From: Thiobacillus denitrificans
Lineage (GTDB): Bacteria > Pseudomonadota > Gammaproteobacteria > Burkholderiales > Thiobacillaceae
NCBI GenBank assembly: GCA_002343685.1
Contig: DDRS01000017.1
Location: 294,128 to 358,127, forward strand
Direction: 5' to 3'
Length of the DNA stretch: 64,000 bases
The notes beneath the pieces were generated by a model. It was not told the DNA's origin. It did not search any database and was given only the letters and a program-made list of their open reading frames with translations. The position numbers and the translations under genes are program-made. How positions within the stretch are numbered: position 1 is the first letter of the stretch; each line of letters begins with the position of its first letter. This document shows, piece after piece, positions 51,280-60,876 of the stretch.

Positions 51280-54200
51280 GATCCCGCGCCGCATCCTGAT
51301 CGGCCTCGGCGTCCTGTTGCTGCTCGTTGTCCTGGCCGGGCTCATTGCCTACGAGCTGCTGTCGTCGGCACTGGAGGCGAAATACATCGCGCAGGCGGCG
51401 CAAAAGATGACCTGGCAAATCCGCCCCGGGCCATCCGAGCGCATCCGTTACCCGGGCCAGGGCCCATACGACGTACGGCTCGGCTATAGCAAGCTGCCGC
51501 ATTACCTGACGCAACTGGACAAGGCCGGCTGGAAGATCGACCAGCAGGCCCGGATCAGCATCCAGATGGCGCGCGCCAGCGACCTCGGCCTGTTCCTGCC
51601 CTATCACGAAAAAGACCAGGCCGGTCTCAGCCTGCTCGACAGCGACGGCAAGCCGTTGTACCAGGCGCTGCATCCGACCCGGGTGTACCACCGCTTCGAG
51701 GACATTCCCAAGGTCCTGGTCGATTCTCTGCTCTACATCGAAAACCGCGAACTGCTGACCGAGCAGTTTCCCACCCGCAATCCGGCCGTGGAATGGGATC
51801 GTCTCGCCCAGGCGTTGATGGAAAAAGGCATCAGCCTCATCGACACCCACCGCAACGTGCCCGGCGGCAGCACGCTGCCGACGCAGATCGAGAAATACCG
51901 CCACTCCTCTGAGGGGCTGACCAGCAGCATGAGCGAGAAGCTGCGTCAGATGAGCACGGCCAGCCTGCGCGCCTATCTCGATGGCCCCAATACGCTGCCG
52001 ATGCGCAAACGGACGGTAATGGCCTACCTGAACACCGTGCCGCTCGCCGCCGCGCCGCGCTTCGGCGAGGTCAACGGCATCGCCGACGGGCTGTGGGCCT
52101 GGTATGGCCTGGATTTCGGCGAGATCAACGCGATCCTGGAGAAAAAGACGCGCGTCGGCGAAACCGCCTATGCAAGCGCGCTGAAGCATGTGCTGTCGCT
52201 GATCATCGCCGAGCGTCGCCCATCCTATTACCTGGCAGCCAACCGCAAGGCGCTCGACGCCCTGACCGACGACCATCTCGACCTGCTGGCCAACGCCCAC
52301 GTCATTTCGCGCGAACTCGCCGATCGCGCCAAACGGGTCAAGCTGCGCAGCACGCATGAGCGCGTCGATCCGCCGGCGCCCCGCTTCGTCGACCAGAAAG
52401 CCACCAACGCCCAACGCATCCGTGTCGCGCAGATGCTGGGCGAGCCCCGCCTGTACGACCTCGACCGGCTGGATCTGCAGGTCAACACCACCATCAACCA
52501 GCCGGCGCAGAAAATCGTCAGCCGCTACCTGCAAAATCTGGCCCATCCGGAAGCCGCCGCCGCTTCGGGACTGATCGGGTTCCGCTTGCTGAAGCCCGAC
52601 AACGCATTCGACCAGGTGATCTACAGCTTCACGCTGTATGAGAAAACGCCATCGGGCAATGTGCTGCGCGTCCAGGCCGACAACCTCAACCAGCCGTTCG
52701 ACATCAACAGCCAGGCCCGGCTGGATCTTGGCTCCACCGCCAAGCTGCGTACCCTGGTCACCTACCTGCAGATCATTTCGCAAACGTACGACACCTACCG
52801 CACACTCGACGCCGCGACGCTCAAGCAGAAAGCCCAACCGCAGCGCGACGTGCTGGCGCAGTGGGTGGCCGCCACGCTGCTGAGCCAGCCGGACATCAAG
52901 CGGGACGCCCTGCTCGAGGCGGCGATGGGTCGCCAGTATTCGGCGGCGCGGGAAATGTTCTTCACCGGCGGCGGCCTGCACGATTTCGTCAACTTCGACG
53001 CCAAGGACAACAGCCGCGTGATGGACGTGTGGGAGGCCACGAAGAACTCGGTCAACCTCGTCTACATCCGCATCATGCGCGACATCGTGCGGCATTACGC
53101 CAGCGCTTCGCCAGGCGCGGCCGCACGCATCCTCGACGACGCCAGCAACCCGATGCGCCAGACCTACCTGATGCGCTTCGTCGACCAGGAAGGGCGCCTG
53201 TTCATCCGCCGCTTCTACCAAAACCACAAGAGCCAGACGCCTGTGCAAATGGCCGAGGATGTCTATGCGCGCGTCCGCGCAAACCCGCGACGCTTCACCT
53301 CGGCGTACCGTTATCTCGAACCGCAGGCCGGGTTCGACGCCTATGTCGCCGCGTTGCGCGCCAACGTGCCGGCCAGCGCCAGCCTGAGCCCGAAGACGCT
53401 TGAATCGCTCTACAAGACTCATGCGCCTGATGCCTACAACCTGGCCGACCGCGGCTACGTGACGCAGATCCATCCGCTGGAACTATGGGTAGTGAAAGCC
53501 CTGCGCGCCGCGCCCGCGACCGACCTCAAGACGCTCGACGACCAGGGCGCCGACGCCCGCCGCGAGGTCTACAACTGGCTGTTCAAGACCAGCCGCAAGA
53601 ATGCGCAGGACATCCGCATCCAGTCGCTGCTCGAGGTCGAGGCCTTCGACGGCCTGCTGCGCGACTGGAAACGACTGGGCTATCCGTTCGACAACATCAC
53701 GCCCTCGTACGCCACCGCCATCGGGGCCTCGGGCGACCGGCCTGCCGCGTTGGCCGAACTGATGGGCATCCTGGTCAACGACGGCGTGCGTGCACCGACG
53801 GTGAGCCTCACCGGCATGCACTTCGCGGCCCACACGCCTTACGACACCCGCCTGTCCCGCAAGCCGGTCCAGGGCGAGCGCCTGCTGCCGGCCGAAGTGG
53901 CGCAAACCGTTCGGCGCGCACTGGCCAAAGTCGTCGAAGGCGGCACCGCCGGGCGACTGGCCGGCGCCCTCAAGGATCCGGCCGGCCAGCCCATCACCCT
54001 GGGCGGCAAAACCGGCACCGGCGACCACCGCTTCGAGACCTATGGCAAGGGCGGCCAACTCATCGATTCGCGCGTCGTCAGCCGCTCCGCCACGTTCGTG
54101 TTCTACATGGGCGACCGCTACTTCGGCACGCTGACTGCGGTCGTGGAAGGCGAACAGGCCGGGCGGTTCGGTTTCACCAGTTCGCTCACCGCACAGATGC

Positions 54201-54502
54201 TGAAAACCCTGCTGCCGCAGTTGCAGCCCCACCTGTATCCGGAGCCGCCCACCCCGCCGTCTGCGTCCGCGAAACCCACGCCCGAACCGGCTGCGGCTCC
54301 GGCTCCCGTTCCTGCGCCGACTCCCGCTCGCCCGCGCGCACCGGTGAAGGAGACACCAGACGGCTCCACCAGCCAGGCCGACCCGACGGTCAAGCAGCCG
54401 GTCAACCAGGGCGGCTTCCCCGAGGATCTCGAACCCAACGTGGTGCTGCCGGTTCCGGTCACGCCGCCCGCGAACCCTGCACCTGCCGTTCCGGCACCCT
54501 GA
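51272..54502 (+). CDS. divergent class A penicillin-binding protein
   Basis: 1076 residues. Membrane anchor at about 8-28. A divergent glycosyltransferase-51 domain (ENRELL in place of the usual EDRxFY, GGSTLPTQIEK in place of GGSTLTQQ). A transpeptidase domain with GSTAKLR (SxxK), TKNSVNLVY (SxN) and LGGKTGTGD (KTG). About 200 extra residues separate SxN from KTG, and the C-terminal 100 residues are Pro/Ala-rich. It builds periplasmic peptidoglycan. Both active-site sets look usable, though the donor-site motif is atypical. Confidence 0.82.
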   Translation: MHKIPRRILIGLGVLLLLVVLAGLIAYELLSSALEAKYIAQAAQKMTWQIRPGPSERIRYPGQGPYDVRLGYSKLPHYLTQLDKAGWKIDQQARISIQMARASDLGLFLPYHEKDQAGLSLLDSDGKPLYQALHPTRVYHRFEDIPKVLVDSLLYIENRELLTEQFPTRNPAVEWDRLAQALMEKGISLIDTHRNVPGGSTLPTQIEKYRHSSEGLTSSMSEKLRQMSTASLRAYLDGPNTLPMRKRTVMAYLNTVPLAAAPRFGEVNGIADGLWAWYGLDFGEINAILEKKTRVGETAYASALKHVLSLIIAERRPSYYLAANRKALDALTDDHLDLLANAHVISRELADRAKRVKLRSTHERVDPPAPRFVDQKATNAQRIRVAQMLGEPRLYDLDRLDLQVNTTINQPAQKIVSRYLQNLAHPEAAAASGLIGFRLLKPDNAFDQVIYSFTLYEKTPSGNVLRVQADNLNQPFDINSQARLDLGSTAKLRTLVTYLQIISQTYDTYRTLDAATLKQKAQPQRDVLAQWVAATLLSQPDIKRDALLEAAMGRQYSAAREMFFTGGGLHDFVNFDAKDNSRVMDVWEATKNSVNLVYIRIMRDIVRHYASASPGAAARILDDASNPMRQTYLMRFVDQEGRLFIRRFYQNHKSQTPVQMAEDVYARVRANPRRFTSAYRYLEPQAGFDAYVAALRANVPASASLSPKTLESLYKTHAPDAYNLADRGYVTQIHPLELWVVKALRAAPATDLKTLDDQGADARREVYNWLFKTSRKNAQDIRIQSLLEVEAFDGLLRDWKRLGYPFDNITPSYATAIGASGDRPAALAELMGILVNDGVRAPTVSLTGMHFAAHTPYDTRLSRKPVQGERLLPAEVAQTVRRALAKVVEGGTAGRLAGALKDPAGQPITLGGKTGTGDHRFETYGKGGQLIDSRVVSRSATFVFYMGDRYFGTLTAVVEGEQAGRFGFTSSLTAQMLKTLLPQLQPHLYPEPPTPPSASAKPTPEPAAAPAPVPAPTPARPRAPVKETPDGSTSQADPTVKQPVNQGGFPEDLEPNVVLPVPVTPPANPAPAVPAP

Positions 54503-54891
54503 CGTGGGGAGTGCAGGCCGGCCGGCGCACGGATGAAAAGCGGGGTAGGCTTGGCGACGCTTGATCGGCCTTAGCGGCCATAGGCTCTGTCTGGATGAAC
54601 TTCTGCTGCGCAACCAAAAGCGGGCACTTCACCATTAGCCCTCAGAAGGCTGACTTGCACGATGCAACGAGCTCAATCCAGCAGCGGATACCCTGATTTG
54701 AATTAAAGCCACGCTACGCGACTAGGCGATAATGCCAACAGCAATGCGAGCGACGCGGTCAGGAAGGGCATCAGCGAGAGTCACATACCAGCGGATCGTT
54801 GCCTCTAGGTAATGCCGACGATAGGGTCGGCTATTCGCCGGCTCATTGCTCCAGATTGATCAGTTCAACACAAGAAGAGAGCAGAGGCGCG
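54503..54891. other. intergenic junction into AT-richer DNA
   Basis: 389 bases with no supported gene. Composition shifts from GC-rich to mixed. Small dyad GCCGAC/GTCGGC near 54815-54835. No att-like direct repeat shared with the right side, no integrase and no tRNA edge were found. The promoter of the large downstream gene is presumably here but no clear -35/-10 pair can be named. Confidence 0.5.
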
Positions 54892-57800
54892 ATGATTGTA
54901 GAGGCCAACTGGGGTAATTTCAGGGCGAAATTTAACGCACAAGAGCAAAAGGCTTTCGAATGGTTGTGCTCGTTGCTCTTCTACAAAGAGCAACGCCATC
55001 CGACCGGCGCGTTGAGGTACTTCAATCAACCGGGTATTGAAGCGGAGCCCGTGATTGTCGGGGCCGACGTGATCGGATGGCAAGCGAAGTTCATCGGCAC
55101 CGACCTCGCAAGCTATAAGACGAAACTCATCCAAGCCATCAACACCGCAAAGACCCAGCACCCGACGCTCACGCAGCTCTACTTCTATGTGAATGTCGAC
55201 TTCGGAAGGAGCAAGAAGCCCGGGATCAAAGATCCGCCGTACAAGACTGCGATCGAAGAACATGCCAAGGCGAAAGGAGTGGCTATTACGTGGAAGACGG
55301 CGAGCTTCTTCGAGACGCCATTCGTCTGCGAGGCGAACGCCAACATCGCGAGCCACTTCTTTATGCTTGGCGCTAGTGTCATCGATTTTGTTCAAGAGAT
55401 TACGCGCCACACAGAGGCTGTTCTTGAGCCCATCCGTTCAGCGATCGTAGTCGAAGGGAAGTCCATCAAGATCGATAGACGGGCATTGGTTACGCGCCTG
55501 AAGGATACGCTATCGAAATCAACGCTGGTGATCGTCAGCGGAGAAGCTGGTGTTGGAAAAACGGCAGTCATCAAAGACCTCTACGATGAGGTAAAGGACA
55601 CGACTCCGTTCTTCGTGTTCAAAGCGACAGAGTTCAACGTCTCGCATGTCAACCAGCTCTTCAAAGACTACGGTGCGTTCACCTTCTCGGACTTTGTTCG
55701 TGAACATGAAGAGTTCGCTGAGAAATACGTCGTCATCGATTCGGCAGAGAAGCTGACCGATCTCGTTCGACCGGAAGTGTTTCAAGAGTTTTTATCGACG
55801 CTCCTCAGCGGCGGATGGAAGATTCTCTTCACGACTCGCTTGAGCTATCTTGACGATCTCAAGTACGCATTCATCGAGCTCTACAACGCACCGTTCGAAC
55901 TGCTCAACATCCCGGGGCTAACTCAGGATGAGCTAGTCGAGCTCTCCGTAGCGAACGAGTTTTCGTTGCCAGAGAACGAGCGGCTGCGTAAGTTCCTCCA
56001 GAATCCGTTCTACCTAAACGAATATCTGCGCATCGACGCGAAGGGCAACCAAAAAACAAGTTACGCGGAATTTCGAGAGTCCATTTGGAACCGTCAGATC
56101 GCGCACTCTTCGTACCAGAAAGACAATATTCACCGAAAACGTGAAGAATGCTTTCTTGAAATCGCCTGCAAGCGAGCTGCGTCGGGTCACTTCTTTGTAA
56201 CGGTCGAGGGACAAAGCGAGGCGCTTCGACAGCTTGAAATCGACGAGATCATCAAGTTCGATTCAAGCGCGGGAGGCTACTTCATCACCCATGACATCTA
56301 TGAGGAGTGGGCGCTTGAGCGGACGATCGAACGGTCGTTCCGTGGCATGTCGGACTACGAGCTCTTTTACCAAGAGATCGGCGACGCTTTGGCGAACCGC
56401 CGATCGTTTCGAGGCTGGCTCTCTGAAAAGCTCGGCGCCAACGACGGCGATGCGGAGAGACTCATTGAAGCCACGGTAAGTAATGACGCGATACCGGGCC
56501 ACTGGAGAGACGAGGCCATCGTTGCCGCACTACTTTCTAACTATTCCGGTACGTTCATCCAGTATTTCGAGAAGAAACTACTGGAACTGCCGCCAAGGGT
56601 TGTTGAACAAGGTCAGTCCTCCTCCGCCGTTTCCGCCGTTTCCACCGTTTCCACCGTTTCGGATCGTTTCGTATACGAAAAGAGCTTGCTCCGTCGAATT
56701 CTTTTCCTGATCCGCATTGCGTGTAAAGACGTGGACCAAGCGTTATTGACCGCATTGGAGAAACTACAAGACGCGCAGATTGGCTTTTCATCCATCATGA
56801 CGAAACCCAAGGGCTCCGGCTGGGCCAGCGTTATCGATTTCCTGAATCGCAACAAGGCGAAGGTTGCTCTGCACTATATGCACACCATCCTACCCATGCT
56901 CGATGACTGGAATCGTTACACCAAAAAGGGCGAGACCACGAAGGCTACGACCGAGATCGCGTTGTACTACCTCGACGATCTCACGAAGGATGGCGAGTTC
57001 CCGTATAGCTCGAAGAGCGAGGTGGGAGAGCAGCTCATCCGAGTCATTCTCGCCGGTTCTGGGGAAGTGAAGGAACAGCTCGGGGAGATATTCAGAGGCG
57101 TGATCGCGCGCAAGGAAGTCTCACGCCACAGTCGTTACCACGAACTCGTTACAACCGCATTGTCGTCAATCGATAAGAGCGCGATCGTCGCTGCGAGCCT
57201 ACCGAAGGAAATTATCGGCCTCGCGAGTGTTTTTTGGCCCTGCACGCCACCCAAGCGAGACGGTTGGGGTTCCGACTATCGGAACGACATCGAGCAATAC
57301 TTCGATCTGGCTCCTGACCACCACGACTTCTATCCCGCGAGCGCGTTTCAGACGCCGATATTCAGTTTGCTACAGGTGGCGCCGATGGAGACGGTGGACT
57401 TCATTGTCGCATTCACCAATAGGTCAATCGAGTATTTTGCCAAGACTGACTTGGGACAACGCGAAGTCGAGGAAGTCGAAGTGTACCTGACGCCTTCCGA
57501 ACGACCACTGAAGCAATACATATCGCATAGACTTTGGATGATGTATCGCGGCGGGCAGGCGGCTCCGACGCTCCTCGAATCGATCCACATGGCACTAGAA
57601 AAGTGGCTACTCGCAGCCGCCAAGCAGGCTTCAGCGGAAGTAATCGAGAGCTGGTGTCTGTACCTAATAAAAAACTCGCGCTCCGCTTCGATCACGGCGG
57701 TCGTTGCGAGTGTCGCGCTCGCGGAGTCCTCGAAACTATTCAACGTCGCGCTGGTGCTTTTTCGAACCAAAGATTTCTTTTTCTTTGAACTTGCGCGCAT

Positions 57801-59745
57801 GCAGTTCGACATGACCTCACGGAGCCTATATTCGATCGGTCATGATCCTACCGGGCTCTTCTTGAACGAGCGGCTTCGAACCTGCGACGATGCGCACCGT
57901 CGATGGTCGCTCGAAAACCTCGCCTTGCAGTATCAATTGTTCCGAAGCGGCACCGAGGACGATGAGTTGGCCAAGCGTCGGCAAGAGGCGGTATGGGCGA
58001 TACTGGACGAACATTATGTGCGGCTGCCCGACAAGGCTGTCGAGACGGATGGCGACAAGTCCTGGAGGCTATGCCTCGCACGCATGGATCGTCGAAAGAT
58101 GGATATCTCGTCCGAGACGAAGGATGATGGCATTCACCTGACCTTCAACCCAGAGATCGATCCAGACCTCCGGAAGCACAGTGAGGAATTTCAAGAGAGA
58201 TACGAGGAGGAGATGCAATACATCCCGCTCAAGCTTTGGGCAACCAATCGATGGGAGGGGGAAGAGGACAAGTATTCGAATTATGCGCAGTATGAAAGCG
58301 ACTACAAACGGGTCGTGGCCGACACTAAGGCTGTTTGCGAAGGATTGGAGATCGATGAAACAGAGGATAAGCGCTTTAGGTTGTTTTATCGCTCCATACC
58401 TCCGGTAGTATGTGCCGTCCTTATGCGCGACTTCGCAGACAAACTCGACCCAGCGGAGCGGGAGTTTTGCAGGGACGTTCTGCTGGGCTACGCGTCGTTG
58501 CCGCTTAGAGGCCCTTACGACTATCAGATCGGAGACGGACTCGACGCCGCTATCAACGCATTGCCGCTGCTACTTCAGCACCTTCCAGCGTGTCGAGACA
58601 ATGTAAAGTTTACGCTGCTACTCACGCTCTTGGACCGCAATCCCGTGGGGATGAATCAACGCTTCGCCGATCATGCCGTATCGGCAATCCTCAACACACT
58701 TTGGAAGACGAATCCACAAGACGCAAACGCCCTGTTCCTTGGATACCTAAGCCTCCAGCCCGTATACGAGAAGCTCTGCGAGACACTCTTGCGAGAGAAT
58801 AGAAAGAATGGAACCTACGGGTTCAGTCATTTCACGGCGATTCAGCGCTTCGCGACGGAATACGAGCAAGAAATCGCGAAAGTCCTCCGCAACGAGCTCA
58901 CGCCTGACAAGTTACCGCCGCCCGTGGACGCGAACGTCGACGCACTCGTCACTGCATTTTCGCTTCTCCCATTGGGAACCAAGGAGCTGCACCATAAGGC
59001 ATTTGCGATCGAATTAACTGAGATGATGGCGAAGCGCGTAAAACGCACACGCGGGCACGGTGAGGAGCAAGTCGACTTTAGTACTCGTCATCGTTTCCTT
59101 CAGAAGTTCGCGCACTTCGTGCTCAGTGCCGACAGAGCCGACATCCAGGCGTACGTACAACCGCTCGTCGACAACTTCAAGACTATTGATTACACGGAGG
59201 ACATCTTTCAGGAGTTCGTGAGCGCAGAAGATAAGCTCAACAAGTACGATGTGTTCTGGGAGGTTTGGGAGCTGTTCTATCCGTGCATCCTCGTACTTTG
59301 CCAGCGAAGCACGTATTTTCATTCGTCTAGCACCGTGCACAATTACCTGCTCGCGTGGCCGTGGTGGAGGAAGGACGCTAAGGAATGGCATTCGCTCAAG
59401 GACCGCGAAAAGGGATTCTTCCAACGAGTCGCTCGCGACATTGGCAGTCATCCCGCCGTCCTGTACTCATTGGCGAGACTTCTCAACGAAATTGCCTCAG
59501 GGTTTGCTTCGGACGGAATATTCTGGGTGAGCGAAATTATCGAGCGCGGTATCAATCATGCAGACGAAAAGCTGGAGACGAACACGATCTACTACTTAGA
59601 GAATCTTGTGCGCGGATTTGTTCTACGTAATCGGCACAAGGTGCGGACGACGCCGCAGATCAAAGCGGCAATTCTAGTCATTCTCAACTTCCTAATCGAG
59701 CAAGGTTCAGTCACGGCCTATCTCGTTCGTGAAGACGTGCTCTAA
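54892..59745 (+). CDS. giant STAND-like NTPase with N-terminal nuclease-like domain (Avs-like)
   Basis: 1617 residues from ATG 54892 (AGAGG upstream). Residues about 1-160 look like a PD-(D/E)xK/Mrr or Cap4-like nuclease: GIEAEPVIVGADVIGWQAKF gives acidic residues Glu50/Glu52 and the QAK motif with Lys66. A P-loop NTPase follows: Walker A GEAGVGKT (217-224), Walker B-like YVVIDSAEKL (Asp283) and FTTR (314-316). The remaining 1200 residues are helical repeat-like without a named family, as in target-sensing parts of Avs (AVAST) proteins. DNA is more AT-rich than its neighbours. The most likely role is abortive antiphage defence; not proven. It is followed 34 bases later by a HEPN-like gene. 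Confidence 0.75.
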   Translation: MIVEANWGNFRAKFNAQEQKAFEWLCSLLFYKEQRHPTGALRYFNQPGIEAEPVIVGADVIGWQAKFIGTDLASYKTKLIQAINTAKTQHPTLTQLYFYVNVDFGRSKKPGIKDPPYKTAIEEHAKAKGVAITWKTASFFETPFVCEANANIASHFFMLGASVIDFVQEITRHTEAVLEPIRSAIVVEGKSIKIDRRALVTRLKDTLSKSTLVIVSGEAGVGKTAVIKDLYDEVKDTTPFFVFKATEFNVSHVNQLFKDYGAFTFSDFVREHEEFAEKYVVIDSAEKLTDLVRPEVFQEFLSTLLSGGWKILFTTRLSYLDDLKYAFIELYNAPFELLNIPGLTQDELVELSVANEFSLPENERLRKFLQNPFYLNEYLRIDAKGNQKTSYAEFRESIWNRQIAHSSYQKDNIHRKREECFLEIACKRAASGHFFVTVEGQSEALRQLEIDEIIKFDSSAGGYFITHDIYEEWALERTIERSFRGMSDYELFYQEIGDALANRRSFRGWLSEKLGANDGDAERLIEATVSNDAIPGHWRDEAIVAALLSNYSGTFIQYFEKKLLELPPRVVEQGQSSSAVSAVSTVSTVSDRFVYEKSLLRRILFLIRIACKDVDQALLTALEKLQDAQIGFSSIMTKPKGSGWASVIDFLNRNKAKVALHYMHTILPMLDDWNRYTKKGETTKATTEIALYYLDDLTKDGEFPYSSKSEVGEQLIRVILAGSGEVKEQLGEIFRGVIARKEVSRHSRYHELVTTALSSIDKSAIVAASLPKEIIGLASVFWPCTPPKRDGWGSDYRNDIEQYFDLAPDHHDFYPASAFQTPIFSLLQVAPMETVDFIVAFTNRSIEYFAKTDLGQREVEEVEVYLTPSERPLKQYISHRLWMMYRGGQAAPTLLESIHMALEKWLLAAAKQASAEVIESWCLYLIKNSRSASITAVVASVALAESSKLFNVALVLFRTKDFFFFELARMQFDMTSRSLYSIGHDPTGLFLNERLRTCDDAHRRWSLENLALQYQLFRSGTEDDELAKRRQEAVWAILDEHYVRLPDKAVETDGDKSWRLCLARMDRRKMDISSETKDDGIHLTFNPEIDPDLRKHSEEFQERYEEEMQYIPLKLWATNRWEGEEDKYSNYAQYESDYKRVVADTKAVCEGLEIDETEDKRFRLFYRSIPPVVCAVLMRDFADKLDPAEREFCRDVLLGYASLPLRGPYDYQIGDGLDAAINALPLLLQHLPACRDNVKFTLLLTLLDRNPVGMNQRFADHAVSAILNTLWKTNPQDANALFLGYLSLQPVYEKLCETLLRENRKNGTYGFSHFTAIQRFATEYEQEIAKVLRNELTPDKLPPPVDANVDALVTAFSLLPLGTKELHHKAFAIELTEMMAKRVKRTRGHGEEQVDFSTRHRFLQKFAHFVLSADRADIQAYVQPLVDNFKTIDYTEDIFQEFVSAEDKLNKYDVFWEVWELFYPCILVLCQRSTYFHSSSTVHNYLLAWPWWRKDAKEWHSLKDREKGFFQRVARDIGSHPAVLYSLARLLNEIASGFASDGIFWVSEIIERGINHADEKLETNTIYYLENLVRGFVLRNRHKVRTTPQIKAAILVILNFLIEQGSVTAYLVREDVL
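56626..56661 (+). repeat. 9-base in-frame tandem repeat inside the giant gene
   Basis: Four units of nine bases (GCCGTTTCC twice, then ACCGTTTCC and ACCGTTTCG) encode AVSAVSTVSTVS. The unit length keeps frame, so copy-number change would alter a linker length by three residues per unit. It lies at about residues 579-590. Confidence 0.85.
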
Positions 59746-59779
59746 CCTCTAGCAACATCCTGAATATGGAATTTCCAAG

Positions 59780-60517
59780 ATGAGATGTGATAGCTGCGAC
59801 AAAAAATTGATTAAGGTTGATCGCCGAACCGAGTTGGCTGAACTAGATGAAGGCGCCACGGATGGCCAGATGGCGGATTATATTGCCGCAGAACTATCAG
59901 GAGACTATGGTGCATGGGGCATTGGGATTGTTGAGTATCGCTGTCCAAGCTGCCAAAGAGCGTTTCAATTCATAACGGATGAACTGACGAGCTACGATCC
60001 TCTGATTGTCAGTTGGCACGAGAAAGCTAAAGAGGGCGACTTCTTTTCAAGATTTGTCTTCGAATACTTAGCGTTTGTTGCTTTACTGCAAAACAAGCTG
60101 TTCATTGGGGCTGGTAGCGACAGAAAAACGATACAGGCTCTTAAACGGGACAGGGCTCGCGAGGAGGTCTACGTCGCGGCCATTGGGGAGTGCGAGCCCT
60201 TGCGTAGGCTTTGGCTAGATGTAATGGCTGAACTCGGGCGGGCTCCTCTTCATAACAGTTCACGCGATTTGGATAATCCAGAAATAGATGTGTGGTGGAA
60301 TAACACTGGTTTTGATCCCAAGAAGGACGACAAATCCCCCCAAGGGGTCGTTAGATCATTGTCAGATTGGGCGAATATGGTCGAATTTTGGCATAGCGTT
60401 CGAAATAACCTATTTCATGGGGGAAAGGACCCAACCATTCGGCGAGACTGCTACCTTGTTGAACATGCATATCGAACCTTGGCGTTATTTATGGAAAATG
60501 AAATCAGCCAGATGTAG
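59780..60517 (+). CDS. zinc-ribbon plus HEPN-like protein
   Basis: 245 residues. An N-terminal pair of CxxC motifs (Cys3/Cys6 in CDSC; Cys55/Cys58 in CPSC) suggests a zinc ribbon. The C-terminal half is helical and carries RNNLFHGG at 208-215; Arg208, Asn209 and His213 match the RNxxxH motif of HEPN RNases. HEPN proteins cut RNA in toxin-antitoxin, CRISPR and antiphage systems. It follows the giant NTPase by 34 bases on the same strand with similar AT-richer composition, so the two probably form one system. Alternatively it is an independent HEPN gene of the same island. Confidence 0.7.
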   Translation: MRCDSCDKKLIKVDRRTELAELDEGATDGQMADYIAAELSGDYGAWGIGIVEYRCPSCQRAFQFITDELTSYDPLIVSWHEKAKEGDFFSRFVFEYLAFVALLQNKLFIGAGSDRKTIQALKRDRAREEVYVAAIGECEPLRRLWLDVMAELGRAPLHNSSRDLDNPEIDVWWNNTGFDPKKDDKSPQGVVRSLSDWANMVEFWHSVRNNLFHGGKDPTIRRDCYLVEHAYRTLALFMENEISQM

Positions 60518-60876
60518 CTGGACGAGGTAGGCAAACGGTCTTCGCGTATTGGATATAACGGCACAATATATGGTGCGCTTGGACGAAAGTACATGAGAGC
60601 GTTTTCGTGCCGTCTGCTTCTCCCCGCAGAGCGGACATTCTAGCGATCCATCGGAAACTTCCGCTTAGGCCGATGACCTGTCCGCCATGGCCAGCTTGCC
60701 GACCTTCACATCCTCGGCCGGAATAGCCGGCGGCACAAGCGCCGCCGATGCCAACCATGCGTCTGAAAACGGATATTTTCCATTGTTGGGAATGCGAAAC
60801 ATCCCGCATCCAGAGGATGCGCCCCCTCAATGATTTGCAACGACGCCGCACAATCAACATGGCGCGGCTTCAGCTT
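60518..60876. other. intergenic region with possible gene remnant
   Basis: 359 bases. A minus-strand frame around 60660-60800 reads FRIPNNGKYPFSDAWLASAA and on to VKVGKLAMADRSSA before a stop; it looks like the C-terminus of a lost gene, but it has no start and no recognised family. AGCGGACATTCTAGCGATCC-type sequence lies at about 60636. Nothing else supported. Confidence 0.35.

Noticed and set aside
51101..53473. 790-codon minus-strand open frame opposite the penicillin-binding protein
   Set aside because: GC-driven antisense frame; the plus strand has SxxK, SxN and KTG motifs.
54503..60876. Prophage or integrative element boundaries around the giant gene
   Set aside because: No integrase, phage structural genes, tRNA edge or matching direct repeats were seen.
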